DNA of 64,000 nt from Paulinella micropora (GCA_019918135.1 WBZZ01003020.1:115001-179000), one strand, 5' to 3'. Positions 20,101 through 30,769 are shown, counted from the stretch's first letter. Translations and numbers: made by a program. The notes: generated from the sequence alone by a model not told the origin.

Positions 20101-22952
20101 GGGGCTGTATTACAACAAGAGGATGAGAAGAAATTACGCCCAATCATGTTTATTAGTAGGAAGTTGTGTGCGGCGGAGAGAAACTATTGCACAAGGCAAA
20201 GAGAGGCGTTGGCGGTAGTATGGGCCCTCAAGAGGCTCAGAGAGTATTTGTGGGGAGGACCTCAATTTACTGTCAGAACTGATCATCATAACCTGTTATG
20301 GTTGATGAATCATGAACAGACGGGACGGCTGGCGCGGTGACAAGCGTTCTTGTCTTGTTTCGATTTTACAATGGTCCATCTACCGGGAAAGCGAAATGTG
20401 GTCGCTGATAGCCTCTCTAGGCTAGAGTTTAACTCAGAAGTATCGGCGTTGGTGTCCACGGTGGAGATGGAAGACTTGTCCACTGACAAGGTGTATGAGG
20501 TCAGCCACATTGAGGCGATGGAGATGGCGAGTGGAGTCCGATATGACCGCACAGGTCTACGGTACAGTCCACAAGGCCCGGATCACGGGATATGTTGTGA
20601 GCTACATACCCAGGAGGACGCTGAGTGTCCTATGAGGTATATGAGAATGCGAAGGCGAACATAAGAGAGGAAGAGGAGACGCAGGAAGTTTATGCGGAGC
20701 CTCCTCAAGAGCGGAGGAGTGACCTAGACGATGACCCGGAAAGAATCGAGGTACGGCTAGAAGATGGTACTATCCATATAGCCTCGCCTACCGCATGGAG
20801 GTAACAACAGGCTCAAGATCCGGAGTTTAAAGAACTGATACAGTTATATCAGAACCCGGATGAGCTGAAGATGACGAAAGCGATCAAAGATCAGATGAAG
20901 GAGATGGGATGGAGAGATGGTCTACTGTGGTACAAGGGCCTCCATGGTCGCTATGCGTCACAGCCGGACAAATGGACCCTTTGGGTACCGGAGAGTCTGA
21001 GACGATTTATATTTGTCGCAGCCCACAATTGCCCACTTTTGGCGCATCCGGGTCGACAACGAACTCATATGTTCGTAGCGAGGCGATTCTGGTGGCAGAA
21101 GATGAAGGAGGAGATAGATCAGGCGGTGGATGCATGCATCCCGTGCAAGATAAACAAAACACCACTGAAGGCAAATTTCGGCCTGATTGGCGAATTTCCT
21201 CTTCATGCGGGGATGTTTCGAGTTTATACACATTGATCATGTGGGACCTTTCCCAGAATCGAAGGATGGTTACAAATACCTCCTTACGGCTATTGACAGA
21301 GCCACCAATATGTGTGGATCATCCCTGTCAAAGACGTTACCGGCAAGACGACGGCCGAGGCGCTGATCGATAGGATCATCTCACAGATCGGAGTACCAAG
21401 AAAGATATGTTCTGATCGAGGCTCGGACTTTAATAACGAGGTCATCGACAAACTATCTAAGTATTACGGGATGAAATGGCAATATGTTACTGCCTATAAC
21501 CCGCGAGCAAATGGGAAAATCGAGCGGGTACACAGACCCCTCAAAGCCTCGCTAAAGATGTATTGCACGAAGAAGGAGAATCAAAGAGCATGGGTCGAGG
21601 CAGCACCATCATTTGCGTTTGCAATGAACTGTCTACCCTCTACGGCGTTAGGAGGCTCGAAGAGCTCAATCTCGCCATATCAGTTAGTATATGGGCGTGA
21701 GCCTGATATCCCGACTTCGCTCCTTCACCCAAAAGACACTTGGGCGGATGCGGATGAGTTGTTTGGGATGAGACTTAGAGTGAAGATGGAGGCGGAACAA
21801 ATAGTCAGGGCGCATAGAGAGGCGGAGCGCCGAAAGACTGATGCTGAAGGGGTGCGACAAGCGCACTTGGATCAGATCAAGTTCCAGGTCGGGGATATTG
21901 TACTATTGTACCATCCTCAAGTCCCGAAGGGAGTCAGCTCTAAGCTGTTCACTCACTGGAAAGGACCTTATCAGATTATGGAACAGACGGGACCTCTGAA
22001 TTACAAGATCAGGGGTAGAGGGAAGGTGCAAATTGTGAATGTAAGAAGGCTGATTAAGTATGATCCCTTCTTACTGGAAGATGAATCCGTTGAGGAGGCG
22101 TTAAAACGGATGAAGGATGATTTCAAAGAGGTGCCGCCCATCCACAAGGAGGCTGGCATAGACCAAGACGATGCTTATCGGGCACCGATAGCTGAGAAGG
22201 AGGAGAGTGAGGTGGACAGCAAGGAGAAGACTGACCGCATAAGCGCGGTGGGGACTCAGTCCAAGTCTCCGCGAGAGCATAGCGGAAAGAAGGAGAAGAT
22301 CACAGAGGCGCAGCTAAGGAGAGCGCGGAATGATCTTATCAACGACCAACCGAGGAAGGCGATGAGGTCGATGAGATCAAAGGACGTCCACCAGGAGGAG
22401 GAGGGGACGGACACTGACCCAAACGCGGGCAACGTTGAGATTGTCCATGAGCGATGGAAGGAAGGCGATGCGATAGCAACCATCGCATGGGTGAAAAATG
22501 TTTTCTATCTGATGAGACCAGCGGAACAACATGTCGCTGATGACACTCTCTCAGACTTATACTTGATGCGGGTCGTGGCGGTCCCACGACAGATGCGTGT
22601 CACACGGACACTCAAAATATCATCAGCCGCAAAGATAGTACAACCGATACTCCAGTTCTGGAGAAGTATGGACCCGGTTGAGGATCCAAAGGCAAGACAT
22701 TATCTGCCAGTATATAAAGACGCAAAAAGTCTCGAGACATGGGATGATACAATTACTCCCAGAGACAAGGATTACACTGCGTGGACCATTCAGACACTGC
22801 CAAGAGGAGTGCTTGATGTCCCTTTTGAATTATCGTTGGGCGGAATCCCTAATAAGATCTGGGACATTCTCGAACAGTCAAAGTTCGATCTGACTTTTGT
22901 TGGTGGTCCTCCACCAGGCAAAGAAATCCGCGCCAGACGACGAAGGCAGTGA
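17176..22952 (+). pseudogene. Pol region of the LTR element: protease-like, RT, RNase H, integrase
   Basis: A Lys/Glu-rich linker precedes a protease-like fold at about 17,800-18,010 (VVPGYHGSILLSYDQL). Reverse transcriptase lies at about 19,140-19,850 with IDLKNGFWQIPL and the catalytic CYIDDIIVYS. RNase H lies at about 20,060-20,420 with VVDTDASKFAIGAVLQQ and RTDHHNLLWL. Integrase lies at about 20,870-22,070 with a zinc-binding part, a core with DRGSDFNNE and NGKIERVHR, and a C-terminal HWKGPYQI GPY/F module. A further acidic extension of about 290 residues runs to 22952. Broken, as stated for the whole element. Confidence 0.88.
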
Positions 22953-23459
22953 CAAAGAAACTATTTTTCTTTATGCGTCTCAAATAAACTGATTGATTGC
23001 CCACGGCGTATCATGATTTGATCATGCATCATCAGTTATCAATATGAATATTAAAAAGACTCAGTGATATAACTTGGCATTCGATCGCAACATACGAGTG
23101 CGAAAGGTCGATCGACGATGATACTACACCGTATACGGGGATCGCTAGTGTATTGAGCGATGGTGTTCCCGGGTATGACCCTTTCCAAGTCCTGGGATGA
23201 TGTTCTCGAAAATGAAATGTTCTCTGAAACTTTCATTAAATTATTTTTTACGATAGATTATATACTGTCGTACCTGAGCACGGTCAATCTCTACTTGTGT
23301 CGGTATATCGCAGGGTCGGGTACATACACCTCGACTTCGGATATAGCTATTAGGACTGGCCCCCTAATACTATATCATAGGATATCCGCCTTATACAAGG
23401 GTATGTCATTAAAAAGGACAATGTACTTACGATCTCCCTGTGAATAATAATAATAATAA

Positions 23460-23500
<41 letters not shown>

Positions 23501-23808
23501 TAAGAAGAAGGAGATCAAAGGAGAAATCGTACTACAGCACCACGTTGCTTGTATTTTTTTTATTAATAGTACGTTTGTTTTTGACATACTGCCGAAAAAG
23601 AAATTGAGGGGAAGGAGTTCAAAATTTACAAGAAAGGCTAGAGAATCCGCTTTGACGTGCCGTATGAGGATATATTTATCGTCTTTTAGCGTCTATCCGT
23701 GGGTCGATGCGCTGTGTGGCATGACTCCATAGCGCATACTATTTGCAGAAAGAAATCAGAAAGTGTATGACGAAAATGCTATTTCCGTCATAAATCGGGA
23801 GGGGGTAC
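22953..23808 (+). other. 3' untranslated part of the LTR element
   Basis: 855 bp between pol and the 3' LTR. It contains a short ATA microsatellite (23,444-23,499) and ends in a purine-rich GGGAGGGGGTAC immediately before the LTR, in the place of the polypurine tract. No gene seen. Confidence 0.65.
23444..23499. repeat. (ATA)n microsatellite inside the LTR element
   Basis: About 55 bp of ATA triplets with one extra A. Like the tracts at 1-48 and 315-372. Confidence 0.93.
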
Positions 23809-24045
23809 TGTAGGCATCAACCCCGGATAGCCGGTAAAAAGTACCTTTTCCTGGTGACAGGTGCACCAGCTTGTTTTTCAGTATTATTTGTCCGGATTGG
23901 ACCTGATGCCATTTTATTCCTGGTCTGTTGCCGTTTTCCTTTTTGGCTTCACTGAGCTAATATAACGAGACATCATTCTCATCTTTTGAGGACTGTGTTT
24001 GGTTGTATTACCGACTTTTTACGAGCTACCGTTGGGGGCATTACA
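23809..24045 (+). repeat. 3' LTR
   Basis: 237 bp, TG...CA ends, about 98% identical to 13,419-13,655. Confidence 0.93.
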
Positions 24046-24860
24046 TAACTAGTTTTCGATTCCGTTCAGAAATGATTTCAAACGATCAGTTCAAAGTTCT
24101 TTTTAGCTATTACCACTTTTCCCATCCGCATTACCTTTTTCCCCGATTTCCAGTGAAACACGTTTTACGGTAAATTTGTGGAAAAGGAAATAAACGGAAG
24201 AACACAATGTTTAACTGTCATCTTTGCCGTTCCCAGTCATTCTCGCTTAGCCTTCCCAAATCAGTTTGGTTTTCGAGTTCACCAACCCGACACTACCCGT
24301 TTACGACTACAACTTGAAGACTCGCGACACTATCCGTTTGAGAACTGGAGACCTCACAATTTACGTTCTAGGCTTGATCGTATGTTGCACCCAAGCCTGC
24401 AATGAGTTCGAAATTATGTAAATAAACGAAGTGACCTCTCTACTATTTACTTGTATTTCACCTGCTCTTCCTGAGTCAGGACTCAAAGCAGCCATAGTGT
24501 TTTTATTAAGAGCTCGTTGTATCTGCCTACTTGAAGAGTTGTATACAAACTCACAGTTCGAATTTTTTTCCATCCAAGAGAAAACTACACACACAGAGTT
24601 GGTGTGTTCTGTGCACAGATCGATTTGGAAAGACCCTCTCTTTCAAGTGGCTATACAACAACGTATTAGGACAGTGGTAACCAAAAACACATATTTCTCG
24701 ACAGACCGTTCACCTGCCGTTGCATTTTTGTGTCCCTCCTCTGCCCTTATACACACTATGCGGTCAACCAACACAGTATCTGTTTGGTTTTGTCGTTTTA
24801 GGGTCGCCCCCTACCTACAGAGTGGAGAACACCTCTTCCACTGCACCTCGCTCTCTTCAG
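24046..24860. other. Mixed-composition flank of the LTR element
   Basis: No supported gene. It does not resume the minus-strand gene that ends at the other side of the LTR element. Confidence 0.45.
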
Positions 24861-24861
24861 C

Positions 24862-25686
24862 TACTGCTCTGCGTCCCGGCTTACTCCTGGTACGTCTACA
24901 TGTGGAACCAGTTGCGACACGACGACCCAGTCTCAAATTACAATGAGCACAAACGACGTTGTCTGGACTTATATCCCATTCTGGGCTCCCGCACAGACAG
25001 TGTCACTCTATGTACAGGCAAGAAGCTCCAGGAGGAAGTCAAGGCTGGCAAGACTGCTCGCCTCCATACTAACCTTTCACGTATACAAACCGTGCAATTT
25101 ATTTACGATTTACTGACCAGCTACGTTGATGATGCACGAGACATTCTTCTGGAAATTCATAAGGATAAGGCTAACTGGCTACTACAGGTCCCCATTGCCC
25201 CTCAAGCCAGCCTAGACCTCCTTTGTAGCCCAGATTGGACATCCTGGGTTGGTGGGCGGAGTGTCGGCAAGCAAGTGACCCTTGCGTGGTGGCGGAGTAC
25301 AGGCTTAGTGCTTCACAGACCAACCTGTGGGCCCAAAATTTGTGTGTCCTGTCCTTGGCCCTGCTTTGCTTGGGAATCCCGGCCTTGTGCGCTCCGGTAG
25401 TTCTGCAGGCAGTCAATCTATGCTCGGCAGGGTGTGTTCTTCCTTTTCTTTTTCCTCTTCTATCCTGGCCCGCTTCCCTTTCGCTCGGCCCGCTGATTCT
25501 TCTAGTGCCTATAGCCTAACCACGCAGACCGAGGCGACGGCCCAAGAGACTCAATCCACGGAACATCACTCTAGCTATGGCTACGCATTCTTTTTCCGCC
25601 TGATCCTGACGCTGCTACTCACTCTAGGAACGCCGGCACTCGTGCTTGGTTTGGCCCACCGCGTGCACTGCAGCGTCGCTGATTAA
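24862..25686 (+). pseudogene. Unrecognised gene relic with hydrophobic C-terminus
   Basis: Coding-like text from about 24,862 (SWYVYMWNQLRHDDPVSNYN) through a charged helical stretch (FIYDLLTSYVDDARDILLEI). It ends in a Ser/Thr-rich segment plus a hydrophobic stretch of about 20 residues (FFFRLILTLLLTLGTPALVL) just before the stop near 25,684. A GATTAAAAG signal follows. Broken, with at least one interruption. GC-rich codon use as in the virus-like blocks. No family recognised. Confidence 0.35.
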
Positions 25687-25902
25687 AAGCAAAAAAAAAG
25701 CAGAAATTCATTTTTTCTTGGTCTTGACAACAATTCACACTCCCCCCCCCCCCTTCCTCCCAAGATCTCCGCGTGAAAGCTGGAAAACGAAAGAGCAAAA
25801 GGAGGAAGGAGGAGAGAAAGAGTGCGCACAAAAAAAAAGTTGCATTGGGACAGCTATAGAATGACAGCACGGTGTCACTCAGCATGACTGGCCATCGATT
25901 TT

Positions 25903-26085
25903 AGGAAAATGATACGGCCGAAAAAGGCGGTTCTGCCGAAGAACCAGAGAGTACTGCCTTTTTTCAACCATATCACGCAACGAAGAGATGGGGAGAATGC
26001 AAATTCCGCACAATTTGGAAGCAAGACGAACGGGCCGGCCCGCTCTAGAACAAGCAATATAAATAAAAACGCTTTACCGGGGAAG
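25903..26085 (+). repeat. Dispersed repeat, copy 2, with CGGGCCGGCCCG palindrome
   Basis: Second copy of the 9,236-9,390 segment in the same orientation. The 12 bp palindrome is at 26031-26042. It is followed by G18- and C15-type runs near 26,140-26,210. A gene starts at 26262, as another starts after copy 1. Confidence 0.7.
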
Positions 26086-26261
26086 AATGAGGAAGCGCAC
26101 CGGAAATTCTGGTGAGGTTAATTTTTTAATACCAGGAAAGGGGGGGGGGGGGGGGGCGCCCTCCTCCCCCCTAAATTTTTCTCTTCCTCGGGGGGGCGCC
26201 CCCCCCCCCCCCAAACCCACTTTTTTTTTCTCTCGTTTCTTTGCATTTCTGCTAAAAAAGG

Positions 26262-26724
26262 ATGCAAGCAGTGCCCGGTGCCGAATCCAGTGCGGTTCGC
26301 GCATTTAAGACCAAATACGAAGCAGAGGACGCCGTGGCCCTTCTGCCCTCAGGCGCGCGATTACGCTTGCAAGCAGGAGGCAGGCTGAGCCTGCTCCTCT
26401 CTCCGACGGTCTGCGCAAGAGTGGCTTCCCGCCTGCGAGCGCTGTTTTACTTTGTCGAAATGCGCGACGCCCGCCGAGGCTGAACCGTGGCCCGATGACG
26501 GGCATTTTAGGCTGTGCCCCCAACACGAACATAAATTAAAAAAGAAACGCGAGCGCCTTGAGCGTCGCAGACTAAGACACAAGCGTAAGCGGGAGGCTGC
26601 GCAGCGTTTTCAACCTCGCAAGAGAAAGCGTCTGCGACCTGTGAGCGACGCAGAAGCCCTGCCCCCCAGCGCCCCCCTCCCCAGCCCGCGCCGCCGGCAG
26701 GGCAGGCCTCCCCCGCGCCCTCCC
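26262..26724 (+). pseudogene. Arg-rich gene relic cut by a retroelement fragment
   Basis: ATG at 26262 (MQAVPGAESSAVRAFKTKYE). The first 70 residues are Ala/Leu/Arg-rich. Further on, a strongly basic, nuclear-localisation-like region (KKKRERLERRRLRHKRKR, about 26,540-26,600) is followed by a Pro/Arg stretch. The coding texture stops at about 26,725, where the integrase fragment begins. Broken, about one interruption. Unrecognised. Confidence 0.4.
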
Positions 26725-27220
26725 AGTGTGAATCACCAGTGTTTTACCCTTTCCCTGTATTCGGTAGGTCAGGGCCCCTACTTGTTCCAAAACTGTGTAG
26801 GGTCCCTGCCACATCGGGAAGAGTTTAACACTGACCAAGTTGGGGACCTGCGGGACGCATAGAAATACAAGATCCCTCGCATCATCCCAGGTACTCGCCC
26901 GATTCGTACTTGACCTTGGAAGGTGTGTTCTGATTGCGGTTGTGGGTCTCTTCGGCCTCGCGGGCCTTGGCCACGTAATGACGGGCTTCCGCCATCACCC
27001 GTAGGCGACATGCGAAAAGCTCATCGTGTTCGAGGAATCCGCCTTCCGGGCGATGCGGCAGCACCATATCTTCCGGAATTCGTAGGTGGCGTCCGTACAC
27101 GAGTAGGTTCGGTGAAGCGCCGGTGGTCTTCCCACCCAACGCTTTCGACCCCGTGTTGTTCATGGAGAACACAAAGGACGTATATGTCCACCTACTAGCC
27201 TCCCGATTCCCTGCAAGTTT
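26725..27220 (-). mobile_element. Ty3/Gypsy integrase C-terminal fragment
   Basis: Minus-strand translation gives the end of an integrase core (KTTGASPNLLVYGRHLRIP), a helical connector rich in Ala/Glu (AEARHYVAKAREAEE) and a GPY/F module (MWQGPYTVLEQVGALTYRI). Same family as the element at 13,419-24,045 but clearly a different, GC-richer lineage. Only about 160 residues remain, with about one break and no LTR seen. It sits inside the gene relic at 26,262. Confidence 0.8.
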
Positions 27221-27684
27221 GTTGTAATGTAGTGGCTAGGTATGGACTAGTTTGCACAATCAGACTTTGGTGCACAGCACTCGTTTTCTGTTTTCTGTCT
27301 TGTTATGTCTGCTCTTATGTCCCTCTTGCACTTGTGATGCGTGAGGATAAGCAGAAAATGACAGGACAGTGGATGTCTGTGTAGTCTGTAATGGTATAAT
27401 GGATATGGAATGTGACGTGGTTTGTATGCTTATGAGGTCCGTTACAATTGGTTTCGTCTGTCCCCTTTCACACACAACCAACTACACTCTAGCCCCCTCT
27501 CTTATCCTTCTGTATTATCCTCACACTGGGCCTTCTGTTTGCAGTGTTGTGTGGGTAGAGGAGATAATGGGTGGGTATGTATAGGTGTCAACAGGAGTGA
27601 TGCGTGAGTGTCTATTTGCAACACGTTCTATCCACTGTTTGTGTGTGATAAAAAGGAGCCAGCAATGCATGCCAAAGCAATTCA
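27221..27684. other. Spacer after the integrase fragment
   Basis: No gene or repeat recognised in about 460 bp. It may include more of the same decayed retroelement, but nothing diagnostic was seen. Confidence 0.4.
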
Positions 27685-28490
27685 ATGGAGGGTGATTCAC
27701 CCGAAATATGGGACTTGAAACAGAAGCTCCCGGATGTAAAGAAGAATAAGCGGCGGACACTGTTCGCAAAAGCTGCGCTTGCCTTGTTAAATTCTACCAA
27801 CTATAAGTTAATAGGAATACCGACGCTAGTCTGGGAAACCCAACCGGACGACATTGGGACCCTGGCAGACTACCTGGCCGACAGAACAAAGGCCGCCGTA
27901 GTGTGGCGGAGGCTCTTCAGGCTCATGACGCGGTCGGTACGCGAAACTTTGCGCCAAGACTGATACACACAAGCCATCTAAGCCCGAAACAGTCATTTCT
28001 GGATATGAGGGACCCGACCCACTCTGGGAAGAACCACCTCTGTTTAATTGCTGGGATGTTTCGCACGTCGCCCTGTACGCCAAAACAAACGAGAGTAATA
28101 TCAAGACGCGGCTCTTGAGTACTCCCTTGCTTATTCCTGATGCGCGCCCCCTTGTATGCAACAGGCCACCGGATTCGAGTTGATACGCCGGGCAGAAGAA
28201 AGGCTCAACATTAACAAAGGCCCACACGGGATGGCAGCGCTCTTCTATTTGACGCTGCTAGCCAACAGCACTCAAAGCCCATAAAGCGCCCCAATTTGGT
28301 CTTAAGCTGAGCAGAGAGGAATGTATCTGCTTGTGGGAAGTGTACCAAGCATGCACTGGCTATGGTAGCCCAAATACACTTGATTGGATGCTGAGCGCTC
28401 CGGCCGATTCTAAATTCAAGGACGTGCTAGAAGACATAGATAACGAATGTCAATTCACAAGAAAAAACTTCGGCAGTCTTGTCTTTTGAC
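27685..28490 (+). pseudogene. Unrecognised gene relic
   Basis: ATG at 27685 (MEGDSPEIWDLKQKLPDVKK). Coding-like text continues across the region, including PDPLWEEPPLFNCWDVSHVA and LSREECICLWEVYQACTGYG. The N-terminal LKQKLPDVKKNKRRTLFAKA resembles the products at 7,729 and 8,628. Broken, with about three or four interruptions. No family recognised. Confidence 0.4.
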
Positions 28491-28496
28491 AGACAG

Positions 28497-28790
28497 ATGC
28501 AGCAAATCTCTGATGGGACGACTACATGGTATTCCCGGTACAGTATTTCGCGCGGCAAATGGAAAAGAAAATTCGACAAGCTGCGGCCCGCAGACATGAC
28601 AGCAGGCGCGCGCGTGTGGGCCGTGCAGTATTTCATTTACCAAAGTACAAATAAATCTAACCGGCTCATTTTCCAGCTGGTTATCGCTGCCCTGCGGGCG
28701 CTGGCTCTCTCGCGGTCGTGGGGGAGCGCAGGTACGTATAACCAGGCAACATTGCTATATTACCTTAAAGACTTAGCGCAGTCCGAATGA
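28497..28790 (+). CDS. Unrecognised small protein
   Basis: ATG at 28497 (MQQISDGTTTWYSRYSISRG), 97 residues, basic, with a hydrophobic helix-like stretch (LIFQLVIAALRALALS, about residues 61-76). It could be a separate gene or the end of the preceding relic. Not recognised. Confidence 0.35.
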   Translation: MQQISDGTTTWYSRYSISRGKWKRKFDKLRPADMTAGARVWAVQYFIYQSTNKSNRLIFQLVIAALRALALSRSWGSAGTYNQATLLYYLKDLAQSE

Positions 28791-28844
28791 ATGAAATCCA
28801 AAGGCTAGACAGAGTCTTTACCTTGGGCGTTGCAAGGGGGGAGG

Positions 28845-29060
28845 GGGGGGAAGAAGGGAACAGAGAAAAGTGGAGGGTGGGAGGGGGGCACCCCCCCCCC
28901 TTCCCTTCCCTGCCCCCCCCCCTCCCCTTTTCCTCTTCCCTCGGAGCAGGGGGGGAGGGGGGAAGGGAAAGGGGGGAGGGGGCGGGGGGGGGGGGGGGAG
29001 AGTAAAGGGACGGGAAGTGTGTGTGCCGGGGGGGGGGGGGGAGGGGAGGGGGCCCCACAC
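28845..29060. repeat. G/C homopolymer-rich spacer
   Basis: Alternating runs of G (up to about 14) and C (8-10) between two genes. Non-coding despite long Gly/Pro frames on both strands. Confidence 0.85.
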
Positions 29061-29154
29061 CCTCCCTTCCTTCGAATTCTCTGCTTGCTTTCTGTTTTTT
29101 GTCGAAAGATGCATCAAAAAGAAGAGCTTTTAGAAGAAAGCAGGAGTTATCGCC

Positions 29155-29787
29155 ATGACTGCGGCGCCGAATGCCAAAAAGGCCAAGAAAACCAAGCGCG
29201 CGCGCGGGTCGGAGAAGTCGGTGAGCGACGCAGTGCGCCATCGGAAGAAGAACACGCCCGAAATAAAAGACCTGGCCCCGTCTGAATTCAAGGAGTTGTG
29301 CCGCCAATGCAAGATCGGGCGCACGGGCGGCAAGGAGCTGCGGCGTCGCGTGACGGGGACGCTGGGGCTGTTTCTGCACACCATGAATAAGGGCGTGGAC
29401 CTGTACGCGTACAGTCGTGGCAGAAGCACCGCGACTTCACAGGACGTCGACAGGGCTTACAAGCACTACTACGGACGGCGCCTGTATGGCTTGGGGGATG
29501 AGGCGGAATTCCGGAGCCCCAGCAAACGGCGCAAGGTGAGCAAGAAGTCGCGCGGGAAAAGCGCTGTTAATACCAAGGAGTCTGGGGTAGAGGAAGAGGA
29601 TGCTGAGGCGGCGGCAGCAGCAGAGCCCGCGCCCGCGTCGTCTGTCAGCGAAGCAACAGAAGTAGAAAAGGCGCCGGAAGAAGGAGAGGAAGAAGCAGAC
29701 GCGGCAGAAGCAGGAGAGGAGGAGGAGGCAGCCGTCGCAGCCTCCTCTCCTGCTCCCTCTTCTTCGGAGCCGGAGACTGGGGCTTGA
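29155..29787 (+). CDS. Histone H4-like protein with long acidic tail
   Basis: ATG at 29155 in a good context (GCCATGA), 210 residues, looks whole. Residues 1-25 are Lys/Ala-rich like a histone tail. Residues about 55-112 match the H4 fold order: RRRVTGTLGLFLHTMNKGVD, then a STATSQDVDRAYK segment aligning with H4 KTVTAMDVVYALK, then GRRLYGLG aligning with H4 GRTLYGFGG. H4 itself is about 103 residues. Here a Lys/Arg patch and a 70-residue Glu/Ala-rich tail are added. Viral histones are known in marseilleviruses and medusavirus, usually as doublets. A single H4-type fold with an acidic tail could act in packaging viral DNA or as a chaperone-like mimic. A TTATTAAAAG signal follows. Confidence 0.7.
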   Translation: MTAAPNAKKAKKTKRARGSEKSVSDAVRHRKKNTPEIKDLAPSEFKELCRQCKIGRTGGKELRRRVTGTLGLFLHTMNKGVDLYAYSRGRSTATSQDVDRAYKHYYGRRLYGLGDEAEFRSPSKRRKVSKKSRGKSAVNTKESGVEEEDAEAAAAAEPAPASSVSEATEVEKAPEEGEEEADAAEAGEEEEAAVAASSPAPSSSEPETGA

Positions 29788-29822
29788 GAAGAAGTTTTGG
29801 CCTTGTTATTTTTGTAAAGAGT

Positions 29823-29836
29823 TCTTTTATTAAAAG
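29823..29836. terminator. Shared 3' signal between convergent genes
   Basis: TTTTATTAAAAGAC lies between the H4-like stop (29787) and the end of the minus-strand membrane protein gene (29867). It reads as an A/T polyadenylation-like signal on both strands. Confidence 0.45.
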
Positions 29837-29866
29837 ACTGCTCTTGGTATTTCTTACTCAGTATTG

Positions 29867-30649
29867 TTAGTCGTCGTAGTCAGTGGGTATTGCAGAGGGG
29901 GGGTCATCTTCAGCTCCAGCGTCGGTAGTAACTGCGTTGGAAGCACGTGAAGAAGAAGGCCTCGGCTTAGTTAAAAGAGCCTTCTGAACATCACCTTGTG
30001 TGGAACGATAATCATCCTTGAAAAAGCTCATAAGGTGGGTAAGGTTTAAACCAAGGCCTAGAGCATTGGCCAAGATAAACAGAAGGTTAGCGCATATTCT
30101 GTCCCAATCAACACTGGCGGACCCGTTGCAGCTAGTGTCTGCGCTGGCGCTGGAAAGGTAGCAGTCAGTGCAGATGACATCGTTACTGTTGGGTGAATTA
30201 CGTCGCAGGGAGACTAGCCAAGACGTCGTCTGGTTTTGCGTGTCGTTGTTGGTGCTGCCGTTGTCTGTCGCATTCTTCAGAAAAGCAACCCCCACCGCCA
30301 GAAGAATGAAGCAGGTAAGAGAGATGGTTAGATATAGCAAGTGATGCTTCGTTTGGTAATAGTAAGAAGCCATGGCTTTAGAAGAGCTAGTATCCGCTGA
30401 GCGTTTTAGACCATCTATATTTAGGCTAAGCAATCCGGCCACAGCTCCAAGATACCAAGCCATCGAAATGCCCAAGCTAGCCCCGTTAAGGCCCATGAGT
30501 GTTTGGTCTTGCTCTTCGTCCTTCAAGTAGAAAGCAGAGAAGGTGACAGAAGCCAACTGCAAGCCGATCCAGATTAGGGTCAACACAATAGCCACGACAG
30601 ATCCAGACCGCCTGCAGCAAAATTTAGGGCTAGATTTCCAAAATAACAT
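29867..30649 (-). CDS. Four-helix membrane protein, unrecognised
   Basis: ATG at 30649 (MLFWKSSPKFCC), 260 residues, looks whole. Hydrophobic segments lie near residues 17-40, 55-75, 102-123 and 192-212. A loop of about 65 residues between the third and fourth carries five N-glycosylation sequons (NAT, NGS, NDT, NQT and a later NGS) and a CTDCYLSS pair. The tail is Ser/Asp-rich. Topology resembles claudin- or tetraspanin-like proteins but no signature motif is present. A virion-envelope role is only a guess. Convergent with the H4-like gene. Confidence 0.6.
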   Translation of the reverse strand: MLFWKSSPKFCCRRSGSVVAIVLTLIWIGLQLASVTFSAFYLKDEEQDQTLMGLNGASLGISMAWYLGAVAGLLSLNIDGLKRSADTSSSKAMASYYYQTKHHLLYLTISLTCFILLAVGVAFLKNATDNGSTNNDTQNQTTSWLVSLRRNSPNSNDVICTDCYLSSASADTSCNGSASVDWDRICANLLFILANALGLGLNLTHLMSFFKDDYRSTQGDVQKALLTKPRPSSSRASNAVTTDAGAEDDPPSAIPTDYDD

Positions 30650-30769
30650 GGACAATCCGTTCCGTCTATGGGCATCTCCAAAGTTTAAGGTTATTTCTTT
30701 GACAAGAGAGAGTCACTGTAAAGAGAGAAAAAGGTCTGCTTCTCTCTCCTATATTTCTTTTTATTAGTA

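Larger units (their letters stand above)
13419..24045 (+). mobile_element. Ty3/Gypsy LTR retrotransposon
   Basis: 10,627 bp between two 237 bp direct LTRs beginning TGTAGGCATC and ending GGGGCATTACA. Internal order is leader, Gag-like gene, protease-like region, reverse transcriptase, RNase H, integrase with GPY/F domain, 3' region. Reverse transcriptase before integrase is Ty3/Gypsy order. The LTRs differ by about four substitutions and two small indels, so the insertion is young. It is broken, with roughly three to five interruptions in pol. The 5 bp outside the two ends (TCTTC and TAACT) do not match, so no target duplication is visible. It interrupts the AT-rich virus-like fragment. Confidence 0.92.

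Noticed and set aside
26572-26838. Independent plus- and minus-strand genes at the basic region
   Set aside because: The minus strand here is the end of a Ty3/Gypsy integrase GPY/F module running into antisense of the basic gene. Not a separate gene.
28765-29379. 204-codon minus-strand frame overlapping the H4-like gene
   Set aside because: Pro-rich text from G/C homopolymers plus the antisense of the histone-like gene.
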